In this document: positions 6,014 to 10,382 of the stretch, piece after piece
How positions within the stretch are numbered: position 1 is the stretch's first letter
Layout of the letters: each line of letters begins with the position of its first letter
Assembly (NCBI GenBank): GCA_026770585.1
Contig: MU646511.1
Span: 68,204-78,716 of the forward strand
Direction of reading: 5' to 3'
Length of the DNA: 10,513 bases
DNA from: Baffinella frigidus
Lineage: Eukaryota > Cryptophyceae > Cryptomonadales > Baffinellaceae
The notes under the pieces: generated by a model
Databases searched by the model: none
What the model was told of the DNA's origin: nothing
Seen by the model: the letters and a program-made list of their open reading frames with translations, nothing else
Program-made: the position numbers and the translations under genes

Positions 6014-6196
6014 GCGGGAGAGAGAGAGAGGGAGAGAGCGAGAGCGAGCGAGCGAGAGAGGGAGAGAGCGAGAGAGAGGGAGAGAGCGAGAGAGAGCGAG
6101 AGAGCGAGAGAGCGAGAGAGCGAGATAGAGAGCGAGAAAGAGAGCGAGAGAGAGAGCGAGAGAGAGAGCGAGAGAGAGAGAGAGCGAGAGAGAGCG
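6014..6196 (+). repeat. Purine microsatellite (GA/CGAG)n
   Basis: About 180 bases of GAGAGA interrupted by GC, giving GAGAGC, GAGCGA and GAGAGAGC periodicities. It is nearly pure purine on + apart from the regular C and one T near 6126. Glu/Arg/Ser-repeat ORFs here are artefacts. Its right edge coincides with the left edge of repeat B copy 3. Confidence 0.93.
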
Positions 6197-6298
6197 TATC
6201 CGTAGGAACCCCTCCTACGTTCCTACGGTATTGCCTACCGTAGGATCCTATGGATTTTTTTTTGGGTTATTCAAGAAATCCCTTTGAATCGGAGCCGA
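6197..6298 (+). repeat. Dispersed repeat B, 5'-truncated copy
   Basis: TATCCGTAGGAACCCCTCC, TACGTTCCTACGG, TATTGCCTACCGTAGG, then a T9 run and GGGTTATTCAAGAAATCCCTTT correspond to the right two thirds of the copy at 5229-5380. CCGTAGGA (6200-6207) and TCCTACGG (6221-6228) form a short inverted repeat. The 5' part is replaced by the GA microsatellite. Confidence 0.75.
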
Positions 6299-6316
6299 TC
6301 TTCTTGCCGATCGCTG

Positions 6317-6396
6317 TTCATGGTTTAGGGTTTAGGGTTTAGGGTTTGGGGTTTGGGGTTTGGGGTTTTGGGTTTGGGGGTCTGGGGTCGAGGGAT
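6317..6396 (+). repeat. Telomere-like block, TTTAGGG to TTTGGGG
   Basis: Three TTTAGGG units are followed by about three TTTGGGG units and degenerate G-rich sequence. The change of consensus inside one short block follows the pattern seen elsewhere. Confidence 0.88.
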
Positions 6397-6547
6397 CATG
6401 ATTGGATGTAAGGTTTATCAAAAACACGCCAAAAGTGAACAGCACGCGACTGCTGCGGCAAGAATGTGGAGTTTGCTCCGCAGAACACTTGAAATGCGAA
6501 ACGTCGCGGTCTCAAATGGTCACTTGTGCTCTGACGTGGCTGCACTG
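6397..6547. other. Spacer between telomere-like blocks
   Basis: About 150 bases of ordinary-looking mixed sequence. No repeat family seen in this window, hairpin or convincing ORF is found in it. Confidence 0.45.
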
Positions 6548-6655
6548 TGTAGGGTTTAGGGCTTTATGGCTTAGGGCTTAGGGTTTGGGATTTAGGGTTT
6601 AGGGTATAGTGTTAAGTGTTTAGTGTTCACGCTTTAGGGTTGAGGGTTTGGGGTC
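6548..6655 (+). repeat. Degenerate telomere-like block
   Basis: TTTAGGG, CTTTATGG, CTTAGGG and TTTGGGA units grade into TATAGTG, TTAAGTG and TTTAGTG, so the G-runs are eroding while the 7-bp spacing is still visible in places. Confidence 0.85.
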
Positions 6656-6664
6656 GGCTGGAAG

Positions 6665-6721
6665 GACTATTCAAAAGTTGACGGACCATTCCAATGTCGA
6701 CATTCTGGGCGTGCGGTACCC
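6665..6721 (+). repeat. Dispersed repeat A, rearranged left half
   Basis: GACTATTCAAAAGTTGACGG is followed by a second ATTC...GTCGACATTCTGGGCG and GTGCGGTACC. The left end appears partly duplicated (two ATTC plus GAC words about 24 bp apart). Downstream sequence is not repeat A. Confidence 0.65.
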
Positions 6722-6801
6722 TAGACGGCTTCCACACGAGGCTATCCATGCGAACACAATAAGTATCGATTGTAAGCGTTTGAGTAGTGTTTTTCATATG
6801 T

Positions 6802-6842
6802 TTGGTCACGAGGCGCCCGCAAAGCGGGCGCCACGTGACCAA
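6802..6842. repeat. Strong hairpin, 19-bp arms, AAA loop
   Basis: The left arm at 6802-6820 (TTGGTCACG + AGGCGCCCGC) pairs with the right arm at 6824-6842 (GCGGGCGCC + ACGTGACCAA) with one A/A mismatch, leaving AAA as the loop. The arms are very GC-rich. There is no T-run on either side, and a bacterial-type terminator would be out of place here. The right arm ends in ACGTGACCAA, the core word of repeat C (8044-8051, 10102-10111). Confidence 0.9.
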
Positions 6843-7039
6843 TTCTCCACACAAAATTTGAAATCGACATTTAGTCTGTTCGCATGGATAGCTTCGTGAG
6901 GTTTGACGAGCTCCCGCAGGCAGACCGCCGATGCACCCCGAAAATACATTATTTTGTACCAGGGTATTTTAAACGTGCATCGCGATCCCGCGTGTATGAT
7001 AAACTAGTAGCGGATCTGAGGGAGGAGCGGGCCGGCACT
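6843..7039. other. Spacer, no gene seen
   Basis: TTCTCCACACAAAATTTGAAATCGA just after the hairpin (in two parts) resembles the continuation of repeat C at 8053-8070. The remainder is unassigned. An ATG at 6884 opens a 227-codon frame that owes its length to the following microsatellite. Confidence 0.5.
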
Positions 7040-7045
7040 TCTCTC

Positions 7046-7080
<35 letters not shown>

Positions 7081-7266
7081 GTCTGTGTGTCTCTCTCTCT
7101 GCCTGTCTGTCTCTCTGTCTGTCTGTCTGTCTGTCTGTCTGTATGTCTGTCTGTCTCCCCCTCTGTCTGTCTCTCTGTCTGTCTCTGTCTCTGTCTGTCT
7201 CTGTCTGTCTCTGTCTCTGTCTCTGTCTCTGTCTCTGTCTCTGTCTCTGTCTCTCTCTCTTGTCTC
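7040..7266 (+). repeat. Pyrimidine microsatellite (CT/GTCT/GTCTCT)n
   Basis: Successive zones are CT dinucleotides (7050-7076), GTCT tetramers (about 7100-7190) and GTCTCT hexamers (about 7190-7250). Both strands stay open in several frames only because the repeat has no stops, which explains the 227-, 204- and 160-codon ORFs in this region. Confidence 0.93.
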
Positions 7267-7794
7267 CGTAGAGAGCACACTGACCGTAGTCGGCATCGAC
7301 AAGCTCTCGGAGGTAGAATCGCAGCGCCGCCGCGTTTCCTTCCGCGCCCAGTCTGCAGGCAACCCAACTCGATCAAATCGAGCCTGGAGAATGCCCATTT
7401 CCGTCGTGGAAAGGTGCGAATTTGCACCTTCCCTTTGTGAAAATGGCTCACGCGGCATCCTCGACTTGATGCACCTCGAAGTCAACGTGGACGCGCAGGG
7501 CCGCCGCGCTGCCCGCCGCGCCCAGAGTAACTTGCATTGCCTTTGGAGCCATTCCACCCCCAATTAGGCCAGACGCGAGGTTGCAACACCCTATCCTGGT
7601 ACACATTTTTACAACCCCACATGTAAATAGGCCCCTCTTGCATGCTCGCGTGGAGAAGCCTGCAAACAGTCAACCGTCAAAATGGTAATTCAAATTAAAA
7701 AAAAAAACACGATGTTGAGTGACAGAGGGGCTCACCTGCTGAAGCCAGCACAAAGGCACCTAAACCCTAAAAATTCAACCCCGAACAAACAAAG
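7267..7794. other. Unassigned stretch, no gene seen
   Basis: About 530 bases. Non-repeat parts of long ORFs on both strands (to about 7567) show no recognisable motif. A run of eleven A lies at 7697-7707. CCTAAACCCTAAAAA at 7759-7773 is a two-unit telomere-like patch with the C-rich strand on +. CCTGCTGAAGCC at 7735-7746 is the starting word of repeat D. Confidence 0.55.
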
Positions 7795-7840
7795 CTGCTG
7801 AAGCCGTCGGCAAGGACGAGTTCCCGCGTGCAGTGTACAC
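7795..7840 (+). repeat. Repeat D, copy 1
   Basis: CTGCTGAAGCCGTCGGCAAG and the following sequence to GTGCAGTGTACAC match 8234-8279 almost base for base (purine/purine and pyrimidine/pyrimidine differences only in the aligned part). The right portion, GTGTAGTGCACGCAC, is related to GTGTGGTGTACGCAC at 8452-8466 and 8728-8740. Confidence 0.78.
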
Positions 7841-7886
7841 CCCGACCCTCTCCCTCCACTCAGAACCACCAGCCCTCGTCGTGGTT

Positions 7887-7983
7887 GCAAATCGCCTTTC
7901 TCAACCCTGGTGGTTTGTACTGGAGGTCGCCGGAATCCGGCGACCTGTGGTGCAAATCAGGGAAAGTCGAAAAGGCGATTTGC
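7887..7983. mobile_element. 97-bp imperfect inverted repeat (hairpin element)
   Basis: The outer arms GCAAATCGCCTTT (7887-7899) and AAAGGCGATTTGC (7971-7983) are perfect 13-bp complements. The inner arms AGGTCGCCGGA (7924-7934) and TCCGGCGACCT (7936-7946) are perfect 11-bp complements around one base. Between them the arms still pair in part (CCCTG with CAGGG, TTTGTAC with TGCAAA with gaps). Size and structure suggest a foldback or MITE-like element. It could also encode a hairpin RNA if transcribed. No coding potential. Confidence 0.75.
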
Positions 7984-8025
7984 TCCGACTTGGAGGACTG
8001 GTGGAAGGCTGCAATAACCTTCAGT

Positions 8026-8123
8026 GCCCGGATGTCCGGGGTAACGTGACCACTTCCAACACAAAACGTAAGCAAAGGCTCCAATTCCGGGTTAAAAGTG
8101 GCCTCTGTAGCCTTCTGGGTGGA
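8026..8123 (+). repeat. Dispersed repeat C, copy 1
   Basis: GCCCGGATGTCCGGGGTAAC, GTGACCACTTCCAACACAAA, AAGGCTCCAATTCCGGGTT, AAAAGTGGCC and TGTAGCCTTCTGGGTGGA follow in the same order and spacing as in 10083-10182, with roughly four bases in five alike by eye. Repeat C is non-coding in all frames over its full length. Confidence 0.8.
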
Positions 8124-8160
8124 AGCGTAAAGCGCAAAGCGCCAACCCTAGGGGGAATGA

Positions 8161-8215
8161 AAAAAGACATTTTGACCATCAATGGTTAAAAGGACATGTT
8201 TTGACCATGAATGAA
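8161..8215 (+). repeat. ~27-bp tandem duplication
   Basis: AAAAAGACATTTTGACCATC with AATGGTT (8161-8187) is followed by AAAAGGACATGTTTTGACCA with TGAATG (8188-8213), then AAAGGACAGG begins a third, truncated unit. Confidence 0.75.
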
Positions 8216-8233
8216 AGGACAGGCCCGGTTGAC

Positions 8234-8279
8234 CTGCTGAAGCCGTCGGCGAGGACAAGCTCCCGCGTGTAGTGCACGC
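8234..8279 (+). repeat. Repeat D, copy 2
   Basis: Matches 7795-7840 and continues as ACGCCCTCGTCAGGAACCGCC, which parallels ACGCACCTTGTAAGGAAGCGCC at 8461-8482. It therefore links the left part of D (copies 1 and 2) with the right part (copies 2 to 4). Confidence 0.75.
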
Positions 8280-8336
8280 ACGCCCTCGTCAGGAACCGCC
8301 GCCGCCCCGCCTGGCCGATTCGATCATTGTTATTAC

Positions 8337-8399
8337 TAAGCCCGATTGGAGAAATACTTGAGCCCGAGTGGCGACATTGTTAAGCCCGATTGGAGAAAT
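8337..8399 (+). repeat. Direct repeat, 19 bp, 44-bp period
   Basis: TAAGCCCGATTGGAGAAAT is present exactly at 8337-8355 and 8381-8399. The first is preceded by CATTGTTATTAC and the second by CATTGT, so the duplication includes flanking bases. A weaker GAGCCCGAGTGG lies between them at 8360-8371. Confidence 0.85.
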
Positions 8400-8725
8400 T
8401 ACGTATGCATTAGGGATCCGCAACGTATGAATGAGGGATCCGGAAGTAGGTGTGTGGTGTACGCACCTTGTAAGGAAGCGCCGCCGGCAAGGTGCAAACG
8501 CCTGCTCGGAGCGATTTCGTATCCATTTATGAGCAATAAAGTTAGATGAAATAAGTAAAATCCTCTACACATGGATAGATGCGATGAAGCACGCTCTCGT
8601 CAGGGCCCCTCCTGAATTCAAACAAACGCTCGTTTGTGAGATTGGAAATGCCCGTTTGTACCGGGGTGGGGGCTGATTCCGGACCCCTCACGGCACAACA
8701 CACCCCTGGCCAATAAACCGCAAGC
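8400..8725. other. Mostly unassigned, repeat D right part at 8450-8486
   Basis: TGTGTGGTGTACGCACCTTG plus TAAGGAAGCGCCGCC at 8451-8485 is a right-part copy of repeat D. AGGGATCCG occurs at 8412-8420 and 8434-8442. ACAAACG and CGTTTGT at 8622-8637 form a 7-bp hairpin with a 2-base loop. A 67-codon ORF at 8346-8549 has no recognisable motif. Confidence 0.55.
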
Positions 8726-8763
8726 GCGTGTGGTGTACGCTGGCCCTGGTAAGGAAGCGACGC
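8726..8763 (+). repeat. Repeat D, right-part copy
   Basis: GCGTGTGGTGTACGC, CCCTGGTAAGGAAGCGACGC parallel 8450-8486. The copy ends about 15 bases before the left end of the repeat A copy at 8779. Confidence 0.7.
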
Positions 8764-8778
8764 AGGCCCGCCTTAGCG

Positions 8779-8901
8779 ACTATTCTTAAGTTGACATGCT
8801 GGGTCTGCGGTACAAATCCGTTAACGTTGGAGAAGAAAAGAGCGCGGGCTCGCCAAAATGGTGAGCCGAAATAGACTGAGACAGCGCTAGCATGTCAACT
8901 T
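8779..8901 (+). mobile_element. Repeat A, best-preserved copy with terminal inverted repeats
   Basis: AAGTTGACATGCT at 8788-8800 and AGCATGTCAACTT at 8889-8901 are perfect 13-bp inverted repeats, 114 bp from end to end. The left end is preceded by the ACTATTCTT (8779-8787) seen in other copies. Internal order: GGGTCTGCGGTACAAATCCG, TTAACGTTGGAG, AAAAGAGCGCGGGC, a hairpin of 9-bp arms with one G/T pair (8847-8867, GGCTCGCCA / TGGTGAGCC), CGAAATAGACTGAGACAG. Size, inverted ends, lack of coding sequence and multiple copies fit a miniature non-autonomous DNA element. The transposase family is not identifiable. Confidence 0.75.
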
Positions 8902-9070
8902 TGGCTGTCAACTTTATTTGGTTGGCGACTTTGCATCCAGAAGTGGCGAGTAGGCTAACACGCTCCTACCTACGCCAATACGTAGGTACCTACGGCCCGG
9001 TTCAACTTTGCCTGGTTGAGCCCTAGCTGTCAACTTTACCCCTAGATGTCAACTTTACCTGGTTGAGAGA
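8902..9070 (+). repeat. CAACTTT-word cluster with 14-bp palindrome
   Basis: TGTCAACTTT recurs at 8907, 9029 and 9047, and CAACTTTRCCTGGTTGAG occurs at 9003-9020 and 9050-9067. CCCTAGCTGTCAACTTT and CCCTAGATGTCAACTTT are adjacent near-repeats. CGTAGGTACCTACG at 8981-8994 is a perfect palindrome, preceded by TACCTACG at 8967-8974, so three alternating copies of one 8-bp word lie in 28 bases. The cluster is probably built from repeat A ends. Confidence 0.7.
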
Positions 9071-9127
9071 GGGTGCCATATTGACGAGAGAGGGGACACG
9101 CTGCCCTGGGATCCCCATCGAAACCTG

Positions 9128-9220
9128 TTTGAGGGTTTAGGGTCAGAGTTAGGGTTAGGGTTAGGGTTAGGGTTAGGGTTAGGGTTAGGGTTAGGGTTAG
9201 GGTTAGGGTTGGGGCTAGGG
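9128..9220 (+). repeat. Telomere-like block with TTAGGG hexamers
   Basis: Ten perfect TTAGGG hexamers in unbroken 6-bp phase run from 9149 to 9208, then TTGGGG and CTAGGG. Only one TTTAGGG heptamer is recognisable, at the left edge. This is the only block in the window with a hexamer period; all others have a 7-bp period. Confidence 0.95.
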
Positions 9221-9247
9221 TTTTAGGAGTTTACAAACAAGTTGGGG

Positions 9248-9416
9248 TGATTAGGGGTTAGGCATAGAGTTGAGCGTTTAGCGTTTGGGGATTCGGGATT
9301 CGTGTTTCAAGGCGGGTAGGTAGGGCTGAGGGTTCGGGGTTTCGTGTTTCAGGGTTCGGGTTTAGGGTTCGGGGTTTGGGGTCTGAGGTGTGGGGTTTAG
9401 GGGTCAGGGTTTGAAG
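9248..9416 (+). repeat. Degenerate telomere-like block
   Basis: Mixed TTAGGGG, TTTAGCG, TTCGGGG, TTTCGTG, TTCAGGG and TTTAGGG units, including a GTAGGTAGGG stretch. The repeat period is poorly kept. The short TTTTAGGAGTTTACAAACAAG piece at 9220-9241 separates it from the hexamer block. Confidence 0.85.
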
Positions 9417-9542
9417 GCGTGTCCCAAGCAACTTAGTCGTTAAGTTGTCTTAAGTTGACAAGTTGGGTTCGGGTTTGAGGGAGTGTACCCCCGAGCAGAC
9501 GCACACGATTGCAAAGGCCAGCAAGTATACCCGCGTCTGCGT
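9417..9542. other. Spacer with repeat A end word and 8-bp inverted repeat
   Basis: GTCTTAAGTTGACAAGTTGGG at about 9446-9466 is a short piece of the repeat A left end. GCAGACGC at 9495-9502 and GCGTCTGC at 9533-9540 are perfect inverted 8-mers 30 bases apart. No gene is seen. Confidence 0.55.
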
Positions 9543-9701
9543 CAGGGTTCGGGGGTTAGCGTTCAGGAGCGTTTCACCAGGTTGAGGGTTTAGGAAGATT
9601 TAGGGTTGAGGGTTTTGGGGTTAGGGGCTGGGGTTTGGGGTTCAGGGTTTAGAGTTTGGGGTTTAGGGGTTAGGGGTTTGGGGTTAGGGGTTGGGGTTTA
9701 A
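9543..9701 (+). repeat. Degenerate telomere-like block
   Basis: TTCGGGGG, TTAGCG, TTGAGGG, TTTAGGG, TTTTGGGG and TTAGGGG units, cleanest at 9650-9698. It stops about 17 bases before the GC-rich minisatellite. Confidence 0.87.
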
Positions 9702-9717
9702 GCCAAGTGTACCTGCG

Positions 9718-9924
9718 TCCGTGCCAACTGCCGCCTTATCCTGCCAACTGCCGCCCTATCGTGCCCTATCCTGCCAAGTGGCCCTATCCTGCCAACTGCC
9801 GCCCTATCCTGCCAAGTGGCCCTATCCTGGCAACTGCCGCCCTATCTTGCCCTATCCTGGCAACTGCCGCCCTATCCTGGCAACTGCCGCCCTATCTTGC
9901 CCTATCCTGGCAAGTGGCGCCGTA
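9718..9924 (+). repeat. Mosaic minisatellite, 20/18/10-bp units
   Basis: Twelve consecutive units each end in CTA, TTA or GTA before the next TC: lengths 21, 20, 10, 18, 20, 18, 20, 10, 20, 20, 10, 20. The 20-bp type is TCCTGCCAACTGCCGCCCTA (later units TCCTGGCAACTGCCGCCCTA), the 18-bp type is TCCTGCCAAGTGGCCCTA, and the 10-bp type is TCGTGCCCTA or TCTTGCCCTA. The 10-bp unit looks like a 20-bp unit with its middle deleted. Three overlapping Pro/Ala/Cys-rich ORFs here are repeat translations. Confidence 0.92.
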
Positions 9925-10012
9925 TCCTGGGGAAGGGAGTGCACCTGGTTGAACCACGAGTTGCGGTTGGAGACGAGAAGGCGGAGCGAACCGAGCATGT
10001 CGACCGACTGGG

Positions 10013-10051
10013 ATTAGGGTTTGGGGGTTTGGGTACAGGGGTTCAGGGTTC
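10013..10051 (+). repeat. Short telomere-like patch
   Basis: GGATTAGGGTTTGGGGGTTT, then GGGTACAGGGGTTCAGGG: four or five degenerate units, the last G-rich patch in the window. The preceding 88 bases (9925-10012) hold nothing recognisable. Confidence 0.75.
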
Positions 10052-10082
10052 CGCTCGCTCAGGAGGCTACGCCGACCACTCT

Positions 10083-10182
10083 GTCCGGGTATCCGGGCGT
10101 AACGTGACCAATTTCCAATACAAATCGAAGGAAAGGCTCCAATTCCGGTTCAAAAGTGGCCCCATGTAGCCTTCTGAGTGGA
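10083..10182 (+). repeat. Dispersed repeat C, copy 2
   Basis: GTCCGGGTATCCGGGCGTAAC, GTGACCAATTTCCAATACAAA, AAGGCTCCAATTCCGGTT, AAAAGTGGCC and TGTAGCCTTCTGAGTGGA parallel 8026-8123 over about 100 bp. The copies lie about 2.06 kb apart in the same orientation, and their flanks differ (hairpin and repeat D around copy 1; telomere-like patch and inverted-repeat element around copy 2). Confidence 0.8.
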
Positions 10183-10237
10183 GGGGTTTGCGACGAGAAA
10201 GCGTTCGCCGACGCGAGCATGTCGCCCGCCTGCGATT

Positions 10238-10382
10238 TCATCTCGGAAAATAACTGAATCAGTTCCTTTTCAACAGGAGGTTGAATAGGAGAAATTGGTT
10301 AGGGCATAGTAAACTTAATTAGGCGTCCTAATTAAACAAGAAACGCTAATTAGGGAACTGATTCACTTATCTTCAGAGATGA
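10238..10382. mobile_element. MITE-like element with 29-bp terminal inverted repeats
   Basis: Bases 10238-10266 and the reverse complement of 10354-10382 agree at 26 of 29 positions by hand count, including a perfect 12-bp core TGAATCAGTTCC (10255-10266) / GGAACTGATTCA (10354-10365). Weaker similarity continues for about 12 bp outside both ends. The AT-rich interior holds a second hairpin, TTAATTAGG-CGT-CCTAATTAA (10315-10335), and a further CGCTAATTA (10344-10352). Total length is 145 bp with no coding sequence. The family is not identified and exact ends and target-site duplication are uncertain. Confidence 0.75.

Noticed and set aside
5983-6243. Glu/Arg/Ser-repeat ORFs in two frames
   Set aside because: Produced by the GA/CGAG microsatellite.
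6802-6842. Intrinsic transcription terminator
   Set aside because: The hairpin is not followed by a T-run on either strand, there is no upstream gene, and the context is eukaryotic.
6884-7567. A 227-codon + strand ORF and 204- and 160-codon - strand ORFs over 6949-7563
   Set aside because: Their length comes from the CT/GTCT microsatellite at 7040-7266, which contains no stop codons in several frames on either strand. The flanking parts show no motif and the ORFs overlap antisense to each other.
8809-8819. Polymerase III B-box (GGTACAAATCC) marking repeat A as a tRNA-derived SINE
   Set aside because: It matches 9 of 11 positions of a GGTTCGAATCC-type box, but no A-box is visible at the expected distance upstream, other copies diverge from the box, and inverted ends point to a DNA element instead.
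8852-8861. Relic of a dinoflagellate spliced leader (shared GCCAAAATGG, i.e. CCATTTTGGC on -)
   Set aside because: Only a palindrome-prone 10-mer is shared. The rest of the leader does not match, and the corresponding position in the other repeat A copies (for example 3681-3690) lacks it.
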